Notes: a model not told the origin generated them from the sequence alone. A stretch of DNA of 62,500 nucleotides from Bacillus sp. HMF5848 (GCF_003944835.1 NZ_RWIV01000001.1:105001-167500), one strand, 5' to 3'; counted from the stretch's first letter, positions 49,783-59,057 are shown. Numbers and translations are program-made.

Positions 49783-50636
49783 AGTTTAAATATCAAAAAA
49801 ACACCCCTTTTGAGCGTTTAGCCATTCATAACATTAACTTAGATGTACCTTCAGGTCAATATTATGCAATTATTGGTCATACAGGCTCAGGGAAGTCGAC
49901 TATACTACAGCATCTAAATGGTTTGCTACTCCCAACAAACGGATCTATTACCATTGATGATATCGCTATACAAGCTGGTGGTAAACAAGCGAAAGCACTA
50001 AAGCAGCTGCGAAAAAAAGTAGGTGTAGTCTTTCAGTTTCCAGAACATCAGCTTTTTGAAGAAACAGTGGAAAAAGATATTTGCTTTGGCCCTATGAATT
50101 TTGGTCTTTCATTAGATAAGGCAAAAGAAAAAGCAAGAGAAATGCTTCATCTAGTAGGATTATCAGATGATTTATTAGACCGATCACCATTCGATTTGAG
50201 TGGTGGACAAATGAGACGTGTCGCCATAGCAGGTGTGTTAGCAATGGAGCCTGATATTTTAGTGTTAGATGAGCCGACTGCGGGGCTAGACCCTCGTGGC
50301 CGTCTAGAGATTATGGATATGTTCTATCAACTTCATAAGAAGAAAAATATCACTGTCTTTCTCGTAACACATAGTATGGAGGACGCTGCTAAATATGCTG
50401 ATTATATTCTAGTCATGCATAAAGGACAACTAATTAAACAAGGCACACCACAGTATATTTTCTCAGAAGCCGATGAATTAAAAAGAATTGGTCTTAACGT
50501 ACCAGAGACAGTTGCTTTTAAGAAGCGTTTAGAGCAATGTTTAGGGATTACATTCCCTAATGATTGTATGACGGAAGCTCAGGTAGTAGAGTATGTTAAG
50601 AGTTTGTTTAATAAAGGTGAAGCCTATGATGGATAG
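49758..50636 (+). CDS. ecfA2: EcfA2, second ATPase of the ECF transporter
   Basis: 292 residues. Walker A GHTGSGKST, signature LSGGQMRR and Walker B ILVLDEPTAGLDPRG are intact. It pairs with EcfA1 to form the heterodimeric ATPase. Its start lies inside the end of ecfA1 and its end overlaps ecfT by 11 bases, so the three are translationally coupled. Confidence 0.95.
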   Translation: MSIVFKNVEFKYQKNTPFERLAIHNINLDVPSGQYYAIIGHTGSGKSTILQHLNGLLLPTNGSITIDDIAIQAGGKQAKALKQLRKKVGVVFQFPEHQLFEETVEKDICFGPMNFGLSLDKAKEKAREMLHLVGLSDDLLDRSPFDLSGGQMRRVAIAGVLAMEPDILVLDEPTAGLDPRGRLEIMDMFYQLHKKKNITVFLVTHSMEDAAKYADYILVMHKGQLIKQGTPQYIFSEADELKRIGLNVPETVAFKKRLEQCLGITFPNDCMTEAQVVEYVKSLFNKGEAYDG

Positions 50637-51423
50637 TATTATTATTGGAAAATATGTACATGGAGATTCATTCATACATCGGCTTGACCCACGTACAAAA
50701 CTGTTGCTTGTTTTTTTATTTGTATTTATAGTTTTTTTAGCAAACAATATATTAACATATGGTTTGCTAGGTTTATATACATTAGCAATTGTTTTAAATA
50801 CAAAAATTCCTTTGTCTTTTATATGGCGAGGTTTAAAACCCATTTTATGGATAGTCCTTTTTACATTTTTAATTCATGTTATTTTTACTAAGGAAGGTTC
50901 TGCCATTTTCTCTGTGGGCAATTTCACTATCTTTTCAGAAGGTGTGCGGCAAGGAACGTTTTTAGCACTTCGCTTTCTTTATTTGATTGTTATTACAACG
51001 TTACTTACTTTAACTACTACACCAATTGAAATTACTGATGGAATGGAATCTTTATTAAAGCCATTTCAAAAGTTTGGTTTACCTGTACATGAATTAGCAC
51101 TTATGATGTCTATATCGTTACGTTTTATTCCAACACTTATGCAAGAAACAGATAAAATTATGAAGGCACAAAAAGCACGTGGAGCAGACTTCGCAACAGG
51201 ATCTCTTCGTAAAAGAGTTCAAGCCATTGTTCCCCTTCTTGTTCCATTATTTGTGGGAGCATTTAAACGTGCAGAGGAACTGGCTACAGCAATGGAAGCG
51301 CGTGGCTACCAAGGTGGAGAAGGACGCACAAAATATCGTGAGTTAACGTGGGAACGCCCTGATGCGTTGTTTTTGCTATTATTTGCCGTAGTAACTCTAC
51401 TATTAATTATGCTAAGATCATAG
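50626..51423 (+). CDS. ecfT: EcfT, transmembrane coupling subunit of the ECF transporter
   Basis: 265 residues from ATG 50626 (family N-terminus MMDSIIIGKYV); the longer frame from 50593 reads through ecfA2. Several membrane segments are visible, and the two coupling-helix motifs with A-R-G, AQKARG and AMEARG, contact the ATPases. AAAGGTGA precedes the start. truA follows after 10 bases. Confidence 0.95.
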   Translation: MMDSIIIGKYVHGDSFIHRLDPRTKLLLVFLFVFIVFLANNILTYGLLGLYTLAIVLNTKIPLSFIWRGLKPILWIVLFTFLIHVIFTKEGSAIFSVGNFTIFSEGVRQGTFLALRFLYLIVITTLLTLTTTPIEITDGMESLLKPFQKFGLPVHELALMMSISLRFIPTLMQETDKIMKAQKARGADFATGSLRKRVQAIVPLLVPLFVGAFKRAEELATAMEARGYQGGEGRTKYRELTWERPDALFLLLFAVVTLLLIMLRS

Positions 51424-51433
51424 GGTGGTTTTC

Positions 51434-52177
51434 ATGCAAAGATTCAAATGTATAATTTCGTATGATGGTACGAATTTCTCAGGGTATCAAATACAGCCAG
51501 GTGCACGTACTGTCCAAAAGGAAATAGAAGACGTGCTATCGAGGATGCATAAAGATATGCACATTCGTATCACTGCTTCGGGGCGTACTGATGCCGGTGT
51601 GCATGCAAATGGACAAGTTATTCATTTTGATAGCCCTATGGAAATAACACCTGAGAATATGAAGAGAGCTTTGAATGCATTATTACCACACGATATAGTA
51701 GTACACGAAGTTACTACTGTCAATCAAGACTTTCATGCTCGATTTAGCGTCTTACGCAAAGAATATCGCTATAAGATCTATATAGCTAAGGATCGAGATG
51801 TATTTACCCGTAGCTATATGCACCATATACCGTACGAATTAAATTTCGATAGTATGCAACAAGCTATGAAGGATATAATCGGCACACATGATTTTACTAG
51901 CTTTTGTTCTGCAAAAACAGCAGTAGAAGACAAGGTAAGAACGATATATGAAGCAAGCCTTATTCCTACTGACTATGGCTGTATGCTGAGATTTGTAGGA
52001 AATGGTTTTTTGTATAATATGGTTCGTATATTAACAGGTACACTTATTGAAATTGGATCTGGAAAGATAGATCCCTATGAAATGACCAATATGCTAAACA
52101 AGCAAGACAGAACGCTAGCAGGTAAGACAGCACCTGCACATGGACTGTATTTATGGCATGTAGAATATAACAACTAA
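51434..52177 (+). CDS. truA: TruA, tRNA pseudouridine synthase (positions 38-40)
   Basis: 247 residues from ATG 51434, preceded by TAGGGTGG; GTG at 51425 overlaps that site. The catalytic aspartate is in ASGRTDAGVHA. It pseudouridylates the anticodon arm of many tRNAs. Its place between ecfT and rplM is conserved in Bacilli. Confidence 0.96.
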   Translation: MQRFKCIISYDGTNFSGYQIQPGARTVQKEIEDVLSRMHKDMHIRITASGRTDAGVHANGQVIHFDSPMEITPENMKRALNALLPHDIVVHEVTTVNQDFHARFSVLRKEYRYKIYIAKDRDVFTRSYMHHIPYELNFDSMQQAMKDIIGTHDFTSFCSAKTAVEDKVRTIYEASLIPTDYGCMLRFVGNGFLYNMVRILTGTLIEIGSGKIDPYEMTNMLNKQDRTLAGKTAPAHGLYLWHVEYNN

Positions 52178-52195
52178 TCCAGGTGTAACATTTTC

Positions 52196-52224
52196 TTGAC
52201 TTTGACCTCGAGACGTTATATTAT
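52196..52224 (+). promoter_or_regulatory. Promoter of rplM-rpsI
   Basis: TTGACT at 52196-52201, 17-base spacer, TATTAT at 52219-52224. The transcript begins just before the L13 leader. Confidence 0.75.
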
Positions 52225-52237
52225 AGCATATGGTATG

Positions 52238-52295
52238 AATTTTAAACCCCACGATAAAGCCCCGGAACTTCATCGTGTTGAGTGATATACTAAAA
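52238..52295 (+). promoter_or_regulatory. L13 leader
   Basis: AACCCCACGATAA and CATCGTGTTGAGTGATAT flank a small stem (CACGAT at 52250-52255 with ATCGTG at 52272-52277). This matches the Bacillus L13 leader motif as I recall it. The element is thought to bind L13 and repress the rplM-rpsI mRNA. Confidence 0.8.
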
Positions 52296-52332
52296 AAAAG
52301 CTTGAACTTATTATCTAGGAGGGAAATGTACA

Positions 52333-52770
52333 ATGCGCACGACATATATGGCTAAGCCATCTGAAGTGAAACGCGATTGGTACGTGGTAGACGCAGAAGG
52401 CAAAACACTTGGTCGTCTTGCTACTGAGGTTGCTACGCTATTACGCGGTAAACATAAACCAACTTACACACCACACATCGATACTGGCGATCACGTAATT
52501 ATCGTAAATGCTGAGAAGATTGAATTAACTGGTAAAAAATTAACTGATAAACTTTACTACCGTCACAGCCAATTCCCTGGCGGATTAAAGGTACGTACAG
52601 CGTTAGAGATGCGTACAAACTATTCAGAAAAGATGCTTGAAGGTGCTATTCGTGGCATGCTTCCAAAAGGTCGTTTAGGCCGTCAAATGTATAAAAAATT
52701 ACACGTATACGCAGGTGCTACTCATCCGCATGAAGCACAACAGCCTAAAGTATACGAATTACGCGGATAA
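52333..52770 (+). CDS. rplM: Ribosomal protein L13
   Basis: 145 residues. Conserved segments [16 protein letters not shown] and [21 protein letters not shown] are present. L13 is an early 50S assembly protein. TAGGAGGG precedes the ATG; the L13 leader upstream is its presumed feedback site. rpsI follows after 19 bases. Confidence 0.98.
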   Translation: MRTTYMAKPSEVKRDWYVVDAEGKTLGRLATEVATLLRGKHKPTYTPHIDTGDHVIIVNAEKIELTGKKLTDKLYYRHSQFPGGLKVRTALEMRTNYSEKMLEGAIRGMLPKGRLGRQMYKKLHVYAGATHPHEAQQPKVYELRG

Positions 52771-52789
52771 TTAAGAGGAGGGTATTACA

Positions 52790-53182
52790 TTGGCACAGGT
52801 ACAATACTATGGAACTGGTCGTCGTAAGAGCTCTGTAGCCCGCGTTCGCTTAGTACCGGGAGACGGACGTATCGTTATTAACGACCGTGATATTACTGAT
52901 TATATTCCATTTGAAACACTACGCAACGTTGTAAAGCAACCACTTGTTGAAACAGAAACATTAGGTAACTATGATGTTCTTGTAAATGTAAACGGCGGTG
53001 GCTTCACTGGTCAAGCTGGTGCAATTCGCCACGGTATTTCTCGTGCGTTATTGCAAGCTGATCCTGAATTCCGTGCTGTATTAAAACGCGCTGGATTCTT
53101 AACTCGTGACGCTCGTATGAAAGAACGTAAGAAATACGGTCTTAAAGGCGCTCGTCGTGCACCTCAGTTCTCAAAACGTTAA
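52790..53182 (+). CDS. rpsI: Ribosomal protein S9
   Basis: 130 residues from TTG 52790, preceded by [23 protein letters not shown] and the C-terminal tail [11 protein letters not shown], whose last residues reach P-site tRNA, are intact. A terminator follows at once, and a group II intron lies just past it. Confidence 0.97.
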   Translation: MAQVQYYGTGRRKSSVARVRLVPGDGRIVINDRDITDYIPFETLRNVVKQPLVETETLGNYDVLVNVNGGGFTGQAGAIRHGISRALLQADPEFRAVLKRAGFLTRDARMKERKKYGLKGARRAPQFSKR

Positions 53183-53197
53183 TTTTGGAACTTTCAA

Positions 53198-53230
53198 AGA
53201 CTCTCAACTTTATGGTTGGGGGTCTTTTTA
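53198..53230 (+). terminator. Terminator after rpsI
   Basis: AAGACTCTCAAC (53198-53209) pairs with GGTTGGGGGTCTT (53214-53226) around a 4-base loop, followed by a T run. The group II intron starts 9 bases after this terminator. Confidence 0.88.
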
Positions 53231-53768
53231 TATATTGCGTGCCCAGCAAGCCGTTAATTGCTTATTGGTGAAAGTCCAATCTGAGTAAGTGCCAAGACGC
53301 TCAGTAGCTGACAGGCAACTGGTGGAGAAATCCTAAGGTTGAAGCCCTGTGACAATGTAACTCCTAAAGAGTGCTAGCAAACTAACAGGTTGTAACATAA
53401 AGTGAATCCTGCCGTCTCGTCAATTATAACCCTCATTTGAGGATAAAAAGGGAAGTTGAGCCTTGAGTATATGGGCGAAAACCACGGAAGGTGTGAAGAA
53501 CTTGGAAGAACAGCACCGAAGAATCCCTCGGGGTAAGGGGAGCGACATGTTAGGACAGTAGTTAACGGAACTGGGGATACCCTCCTCGACACTTTCTTTA
53601 GAAAGTAAAGCAGATACCTATAAGTGAAAACGAAGTGGTGGAAGGTCGAGAGGGAGTCGGAGGGGGTCATAGTACCGGTAATGATAACGACAACACAACG
53701 TTATCAAGGGAAGGACGGCGCAAGCCAATACCCTACTTCGTTCATATGTTCAAAGGAGGTAAGAGTCA

Positions 53769-55067
53769 GTGAATGCCAAGAAAACGGCTAACTACACCAA
53801 TAACGCCAAAGCTCAAGAACTCTGGAAAACATTATACCTTTGTGCCAAGGAAAGCAAAACACGTCGATTTCATGCCCTATATGATAAGATTTATCGACCT
53901 GATGTCTTATGGGAGGCATGGCAAAGAGTGAAACGTAAAAAGGGAAGTGGAGGAGTAGACGAGCAGTCACTAGAAGATATCCAGGTTTATGGTGAAAAGA
54001 AATTTCTGAACGAACTCTATCTGGAGTTAAAGGAAAAGCGATATCATCCACAACCAGTTCTACGAACTTACATTCCAAAAGATGATGGAAAGAAACGTCC
54101 ATTAGGAATTCCAACCATTAAAGACAGAGTTGCACAAATGGCAACTAAACTAGTCATTGAACCAATCTTCGAAGCAGATTTCAAAGAATGTTCGTATGGA
54201 TTTCGTCCCAAAAGGAATGCACATCAAGCAATAGCGAAGATACGTAAAGAGAGTAAAAAGAGTTATTGGGTATTAGACGTCGATATCCAAGGATACTTTG
54301 ATAACATCAACCATAATAAACTAATGAAACTAGTAGAACAGCGAATTAGTGACCGAAGGGTACTAAAGTTGATTCGAAAATGGTTACAAGCAGGAATCAT
54401 GGAAGAAGGAAAACTCCGAAATTCTTTATTAGGAGCCCCTCAAGGTGGTGTCATTTCTCCTCTACTATCAAACATTTATCTAAATACGATGGATACTTTA
54501 TGGGAAAAGAAATTCAACCACTTAGGCACTCTCATCCGCTATGCGGATGATTTTGTCATCTTGTGTAAGACGAAACAACAAGCAGTGGAAAGTGTACGAG
54601 TGATTCAAGGCATTATGAACAAATTGGACCTTTCTCTACATCAAGAGAAATCAAGACTAGTTAATATTTGGGATGACTCTGATGGGTTTGATTTTCTAGG
54701 ATTCCATCACCGCAAATTCCCCGTTCGTAAGAAAGGGGGGCGTATACTCTTTATCATGAATCATATCCCGAGTAAGAAAGTCATGAAGAAAATGCGAAAG
54801 AAGATTAAAGACTATACCGAGCCACGAAGTAAATTATTCATGGATATAAAGGAGTTAGTAAAAGGCTTGAATCGTAAACTACGGGGATTCAAGAACTACT
54901 ATCAACTTTCTCCATTATCTAAGAGGTGGTTGAATCGTATCGACTGGTACGTGTTACAACGTCTTAATCTCTTCAATAATAAGAAGAGAAACAGGCGACA
55001 TAAACATGCTTATCTGCAAGACACAGTAAAAGAAATACAACTCATATTAGTGAAATTGGCAAGTTAA
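53769..55067 (+). CDS. ltrA: Group II intron-encoded reverse transcriptase/maturase
   Basis: 432 residues from GTG 53769, preceded by CAAAGGAGGTAAG. Reverse-transcriptase motifs run in order: RPLGIPTIKDRVAQ, YGFRPKRNAHQA, VLDVDIQGYFDNINH, LLGAPQGGVISPLLSNIYL and the catalytic RYADDFVIL. A maturase (domain X) region follows around LNRKLRGFKNYYQ. No C-terminal HNH endonuclease is seen, so the element would insert by an endonuclease-independent route. All motifs are intact, so it may be active. Confidence 0.93.
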   Translation: MNAKKTANYTNNAKAQELWKTLYLCAKESKTRRFHALYDKIYRPDVLWEAWQRVKRKKGSGGVDEQSLEDIQVYGEKKFLNELYLELKEKRYHPQPVLRTYIPKDDGKKRPLGIPTIKDRVAQMATKLVIEPIFEADFKECSYGFRPKRNAHQAIAKIRKESKKSYWVLDVDIQGYFDNINHNKLMKLVEQRISDRRVLKLIRKWLQAGIMEEGKLRNSLLGAPQGGVISPLLSNIYLNTMDTLWEKKFNHLGTLIRYADDFVILCKTKQQAVESVRVIQGIMNKLDLSLHQEKSRLVNIWDDSDGFDFLGFHHRKFPVRKKGGRILFIMNHIPSKKVMKKMRKKIKDYTEPRSKLFMDIKELVKGLNRKLRGFKNYYQLSPLSKRWLNRIDWYVLQRLNLFNNKKRNRRHKHAYLQDTVKEIQLILVKLAS

Positions 55068-55103
55068 GTAAGTACATAAAGCTAAAGGAAGAAGAACGTC
55101 GGA

Positions 55104-55204
55104 AAGCCGTATGAGGGAAAACCTCACGTACGGTTTGATGAGGGGGGGCTGAAAGTAAAAGAGATGGCGAAAGCCATCCCTTTGAAATCAGTTCTCTACT
55201 CTAC
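55104..55204 (+). ncRNA. Group II intron domains V and VI
   Basis: Domain V: AAGCCGTA (55104-55111, catalytic AGC at 55105-55107) pairs with TACGGTTT (55129-55136), the two-base CG bulge is at 55127-55128, and the tip is TGAGG/CCTCA. Domain VI follows (GAGGGGGGGCTG to CAGTTCTC, with an inner GATGGC/GCCATC stem), ending CTCTAC. Confidence 0.85.
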
Positions 55205-55367
55205 TTAGGAAAATATAAAATGCTTAAATGAGGACAAATCTGGATAAAGCTCCGTACATAAAGAAACCTTACTGGGAGCGTCAGTATGTCATTTCTAATT
55301 GTGATAACTTATGAAAAAGGCTCTGTTGTATGTGATTCGATAAGAAGTGTACTCAGTATCTTCGTAG
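55205..55367 (+). other. Gap between the intron and the URO-D-like remnant
   Basis: A short frame starts at ATG 55286 with a GGGAG site 7 bases upstream but stops after 28 codons at 55370. It is not in the frame of the downstream remnant. No recognisable gene is seen. Confidence 0.35.
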
Positions 55368-55643
55368 TCTAGCGTTGCGTATACAGCTCCTACAGAAGCT
55401 GAAAAGAATACCCAAGAAAAAATCGGGTTAATGGGGAACTTAAATAATATAGAGATGATGTATTGGAACGAAACAAAGATGAGATTAGAAGTTCGTAAGG
55501 CCATTGACTAGGGGGCTAGTGGGTACGGTTTTATTCTTTCGTCGCAGCCGCCTGAAATTCCTTATGACGTTCCGCTCCACGTTATAAAAGCTATGGTTGA
55601 GTCTACTAAAGAATTTGGTGTTTATAAACAAACTGTAAAGTAG
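55368..55643 (+). pseudogene. Remnant of a uroporphyrinogen-decarboxylase-family (URO-D/MtaA-like) gene
   Basis: One frame (first base divisible by 3) carries protein-like sequence across an in-frame TAG at 55509-55511: LMGNLNNIEMM...LEVRKAID, stop, GASGYGFILSS...IPYDVPLHVIKAMVESTKEFG, then the final TAG at 55641. The pattern GN-(V/L)-x, E-x-R-x-x-I, G-x-FILS and P-x-D-(V/T)-P-x-x-x-I-x-A-(M/F)-x-x-x-x-x-(E/Y)-(Y/F)-G resembles the C-terminal third of URO-D-type methyltransferases. The N-terminal two-thirds are missing and no start is present. The family assignment is from pattern memory. Confidence 0.45.
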
Positions 55644-55647
55644 AACA

Positions 55648-55671
55648 AAGCCCTCATGTTCATGAGGGCTT
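55648..55671. terminator. Palindromic terminator between the remnant and cwlD
   Basis: AAGCCCTCATG (55648-55658) and CATGAGGGCTT (55661-55671) form a perfect 11-bp stem with a TT loop. It overlaps the cwlD stop, so it serves the convergent genes on both strands. Confidence 0.7.
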
Positions 55672-56398
55672 ATTCGTTATCCGTGTTATCCTGCGGTGGA
55701 TGTTTCTCGATATATTTAATTATACCTGTATAAATCGAGGCTGCCACCGCGTGCTGATATGCTTTGGTTTGTAGCAAGTTTCGTTCTGCATCATTAGATA
55801 GGAAGCCGATCTCAACTAATGCTCCCGGTTTTTCAACTTTTCGTAATAAATATGATTCCTGCAGAGCTTTAGCCGACCGGTCTGTGTTCTCAAGATTACG
55901 AATCATCTCTGCCTGAATCGCTTTTGCCAACGCCTTATTTTCTTTGTACATAGGATTATAAAATACTTGTGCTCCTCTCCATCTAGAAGAAGGGATCGCG
56001 TTAAGATGGACGCTAATAAATAAATCAGCTGCTGATTCATTTATAAAAGTAACTCGATTCCTCAAGTTTTCTTGCCAGCGCTTTCGATACCCTTTTGTTG
56101 ATGGGGATGCTAAATCTCTATCATCCTCACGTGTTAGAAGAACTAAAGCCCCTTGCTCCTGTAAATAGTCACGTAGCTTCAGGGATACAGAGAGAGCTAT
56201 ATCTTTTTCATATACGTCTTCTCCACCGACAGCACCTCCATCAACGCCTCCATGACCGGGATCAATGGCAATAATTAAGCCTGACAGAGGCAAGTTCCAG
56301 CTCTGTAATGCATCTTGATCTCTAAATTGATATTGCATAAAGGTAAATAGACATATAATAACTATAAAGACACCTATCAATATTCTAAATCGTTTCAT
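55670..56398 (-). CDS. cwlD: CwlD, N-acetylmuramoyl-L-alanine amidase of spore cortex
   Basis: 242 residues from ATG 56396-56398 on the minus strand, with AGGAGGT upstream; a start at 56440 would add 14 residues through that site. An N-terminal membrane anchor is followed by an Amidase_3 domain with zinc ligands in IDPGHGGVDGG, the HLNAIP histidine, and catalytic Glu in LVEIGFLSN. CwlD works with PdaA to make muramic-delta-lactam in the spore cortex. Confidence 0.93.
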   Translation of the reverse strand: MKRFRILIGVFIVIICLFTFMQYQFRDQDALQSWNLPLSGLIIAIDPGHGGVDGGAVGGEDVYEKDIALSVSLKLRDYLQEQGALVLLTREDDRDLASPSTKGYRKRWQENLRNRVTFINESAADLFISVHLNAIPSSRWRGAQVFYNPMYKENKALAKAIQAEMIRNLENTDRSAKALQESYLLRKVEKPGALVEIGFLSNDAERNLLQTKAYQHAVAASIYTGIIKYIEKHPPQDNTDNE

Positions 56399-56604
56399 AT
56401 CGCTACCTCCTGCATGACTTCCATACATGATATGGGACAAACTACGGAAATAGAACGTTAAACGAGACTTTTTGTGTGTTCAATAAAGAACAGTGAAAAG
56501 GCACCTTATTTTGGTGCCAGTCACTTAAATGTGCGATTACTTCCGTAAATTTAGTTATCTGCTTTATGAAGATAGCTTGAGTAATGTCTAGCCATGTCTC
56601 AATT
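56399..56604 (-). other. cwlD-ybaK gap
   Basis: About 205 bases on the minus strand between ybaK and cwlD. No terminator or clear sporulation promoter was recognised by eye. Nothing else is seen. Confidence 0.4.
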
Positions 56605-57051
56605 TTATTTATGCAGACGGAGTCGGTAACGACGTTCACCTTTTGAAAAACCTTCATTCCACCAATAATCAACAAACACTTCGCACGTATAATATACAGA
56701 CTCCTCAAACATGCCATTAGAGGGGAAACGCCCCCAGAATAATAAATAATCATATAAAGAATCAACTACATATTTTTGTTCGTATAAACAACGCCGTTTT
56801 GCGTTTTCTACCGTTTCACCATAATATCCAAATTTACTAAACGAGGCACCGAGTAAATACGCTTCTATGGCCATATCAACACAGCCGTTCTCGATGTTGT
56901 GTTTTAAAAGATAACCGTTATCTATATAATCGCTGAACACCTCATTAGTGTATGCTTTTAACATATCAAGAGTCAGTTCTTGTAGCATGCTGCGCTCATA
57001 ATTCACTTGCTTATCACGCTGCCGTTGCTTTAAAGATACTACAACTGCCAT
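56605..57051 (-). CDS. ybaK: YbaK, DUF2521-family protein
   Basis: 148 residues. The family pattern CVDMAIEAYLLGASFSKFGYYGE and a C-terminal EVFVDYWWNEGFSKGERRYR are clear. Function is unknown. AGGAGTG lies upstream on the minus strand. It sits between cwlD and salA, as in B. subtilis, and is divergent from salA across a 189-base gap. Confidence 0.88.
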   Translation of the reverse strand: MAVVVSLKQRQRDKQVNYERSMLQELTLDMLKAYTNEVFSDYIDNGYLLKHNIENGCVDMAIEAYLLGASFSKFGYYGETVENAKRRCLYEQKYVVDSLYDYLLFWGRFPSNGMFEESVYYTCEVFVDYWWNEGFSKGERRYRLRLHK

Positions 57052-57192
57052 TTCATATCACACTCCTATGCAACTAGTTTCTGACTTCAATAAATTCTCA
57101 TACGTTCTCGGTCACTGCCAATTTCAGCCGTTAGTACTTAGAACTGTAAACGCAGTACAAGTGTTGATTTCTTTAAAAAAGAAAAAAAGATG

Positions 57193-57201
57193 TGATATAC
57201 T
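57193..57201 (+). promoter_or_regulatory. Extended -10 promoter of salA
   Basis: TGATATACT (-10 TATACT at 57196-57201) lies 40 bases before salA. No good -35 is present at 17 bases, as expected for an extended -10 promoter. Confidence 0.45.
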
Positions 57202-57240
57202 TTAATTTGTGAACGATTACAAAGTTAAGGCGGTGGATAT

Positions 57241-58293
57241 ATGCTAACAGAACAACAAGTATTAGAGGTTTTAGGGAATCTACAAGATCCGTACATAAAT
57301 AAAACATTTAAAGAAACAAACGCTGTGCAAGAAATAAAAATTAAAGAAGAAAAAAAACACGTAAGTGTGAAAATAGCACTGGCAAAAACAGGTACACCTG
57401 AGCAACTACAAATACAAACAACTATTGTTAATGTATTAAAGCAGGCTGGGGCGGAATCGGTAGGTATTCGCTTTACAGAGTTAGCACCAGAAGTTATCCA
57501 AGCCTTTCAAGGTGAGATGGAAGAAGACACATCTCTTTTATCCCCGACAAGTAAAACGACATTTATTGCTATTGCGAGTGGTAAAGGTGGCGTAGGAAAG
57601 TCTACTGTATCTGTCAATTTAGCCGTTGCTTTAGCTAGATTAGGGAAAAAAGTTGGGTTAATTGATGCTGATATTTACGGATTTAGCGTTCCGGATATGA
57701 TGGGAATTACACAACGCCCTGTTGTACGTGGTGAAAAGATTATTCCTGTTGACCGTTTCGATGTGAAAGTTATCTCTATGGGATTCTTTGTAGAAGATAA
57801 CTCACCTATCATTTGGCGTGGGCCAATGCTTGGGAAAATGCTAAATAACTTTTTCCAAGAGGTAGAGTGGGGCGATTTAGATTACCTTCTATTAGACTTA
57901 CCTCCAGGTACAGGGGATGTGGCTTTGGATGTACACTCCATGCTGCCAGCATGTAAGGAAATAATCGTAACAACTCCACACCCAACTGCGGCGTTTGTAG
58001 CAGCTCGTGCGGGTGCGATGGCATTAAAGACAGACCATGAAGTTATCGGTGTCATTGAAAATATGTCGTATTTTGAAAGCAAAGTAACAAAAGAAAAAGA
58101 ATATGTGTTTGGAAAAGGTGGGGGAGAGAAGCTTGCATCAGAAATGCAAGTTGATTTATTAGGACAATTGCCTCTTCAACAGCCTGATTGGAATACAAGT
58201 GACTTTGCTCCTTCTGTGTATGAAGATGACAATGAAGTAGGTAAGATCTTTAGTGATATTGCGAAAAAAGTAATAGAAAAAGTAGGTAAGTAA
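57241..58293 (+). CDS. salA: SalA (YbaL), Mrp/NBP35-family ATPase
   Basis: 350 residues. An N-terminal MIP18-like domain (~residues 1-90) precedes the ATPase domain with deviant Walker A ASGKGGVGKST and the DADIYG and DLPPGTGD motifs. In B. subtilis, SalA represses scoC and so increases degradative enzyme production; relatives carry iron-sulfur clusters. AAGGCGGTGG precedes the ATG. Confidence 0.92.
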   Translation: MLTEQQVLEVLGNLQDPYINKTFKETNAVQEIKIKEEKKHVSVKIALAKTGTPEQLQIQTTIVNVLKQAGAESVGIRFTELAPEVIQAFQGEMEEDTSLLSPTSKTTFIAIASGKGGVGKSTVSVNLAVALARLGKKVGLIDADIYGFSVPDMMGITQRPVVRGEKIIPVDRFDVKVISMGFFVEDNSPIIWRGPMLGKMLNNFFQEVEWGDLDYLLLDLPPGTGDVALDVHSMLPACKEIIVTTPHPTAAFVAARAGAMALKTDHEVIGVIENMSYFESKVTKEKEYVFGKGGGEKLASEMQVDLLGQLPLQQPDWNTSDFAPSVYEDDNEVGKIFSDIAKKVIEKVGK

Positions 58294-58415
58294 GGTGTGT
58301 AAAGGGTAACTAACGAAGGCAGCTATCAGACGAATACTGTTAAATTGAATTCTCAGCTAGAACCTATCATTACTACCAAAGCCGCAAGTGCCAATAATTA
58401 TATCATCGAACAAAA

Positions 58416-58446
58416 AAAGGCATTTCCATAAGGGAATGCCTTTTCA
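58416..58446. terminator. Shared terminator between salA and gerD
   Basis: AAGGCATTTCC pairs with GGGAATGCCTT around an ATAA-type loop, with A and T runs on either side, between two convergent genes. Confidence 0.8.
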
Positions 58447-58466
58447 AGTGGATGTAAGTTGATGAA

Positions 58467-59057
58467 CTATTCGCCGCCCTCATCTTTCCCTTCCTCTTTC
58501 TTTTTCTCGCCTTTTTGCATTTCTTCTGCAGCTTTTATTAAAAGATCTTGAATTTTCGCTTGAAAGATAGGGCTTTCCATTGTTTCATTAATGACTTCTT
58601 GTAAGTGAGACCGATAATCTTTGCTTTTAAACACATCTATCATTTCTTTTTGCATTTCTGGGTCTTTAAAAATATCTTGTAACATTCCTTGATATTCTGG
58701 ATCTTTCATGAGTTGCTTAATTAGCTTCTCATGTTCCTTTTGCATGCTTTTTGCGAAAGCCTCCGCAAATTTTGGGTCCTCGAACTGTTTCTTCCAAAAC
58801 TCTCCACCTTTTTCAGATGAAAAAAGCTGCTCGATAGCATCAGTAACAACTTTTTGTTCAATTACAAGCTGTTGTTTCATTTTATCATCTGTCATAATCT
58901 CTTCAATTGCTTTTTTACCTTCATCTGTTTTTAGAATATCAACAACCATTTTTTTCGTCTGTTCATAATCTAATTGACCATTTCCTTGATCTTGTGGGGC
59001 ACATCCTGTCGCTATGATAAAGGTCATAACTAGGAGGATTACCAAAAATTTTCGCAT
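58467..59057 (-). CDS. gerD: GerD, germinosome lipoprotein
   Basis: 196 residues. A lipoprotein signal peptide ends in the lipobox IATGC (Cys at residue 19). The rest is highly charged and helical (MTDDKMKQQL, EVINETME) with an acidic/lysine-rich C-tail. GerD clusters nutrient germinant receptors in the spore inner membrane. AAGGGAG lies upstream on the minus strand. The gene is expressed in the forespore in B. subtilis; no sigma-G site was clear by eye. Confidence 0.9.
   Translation of the reverse strand: MRKFLVILLVMTFIIATGCAPQDQGNGQLDYEQTKKMVVDILKTDEGKKAIEEIMTDDKMKQQLVIEQKVVTDAIEQLFSSEKGGEFWKKQFEDPKFAEAFAKSMQKEHEKLIKQLMKDPEYQGMLQDIFKDPEMQKEMIDVFKSKDYRSHLQEVINETMESPIFQAKIQDLLIKAAEEMQKGEKKKEEGKDEGGE

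Larger units (their letters stand above)
53239..55204 (+). mobile_element. Group II intron (retroelement) with an internal reverse transcriptase
   Basis: The 5' end begins GTGCCCAGC, a typical group II GUGxx start, and the ribozyme continues for ~530 bases before the ORF. The 3' part carries domain V (55104-55136) and domain VI, ending in CTCTAC at 55204. The intron-encoded protein spans 53769-55067. Total length is about 1966 bases. The junctions are inferred from consensus, not from a filled/empty site comparison. Confidence 0.85.

Noticed and set aside
55295-55504. 69-codon minus-strand frame in the intron-cwlD gap
   Set aside because: It is antisense to the URO-D-like remnant and lacks a ribosome binding site.
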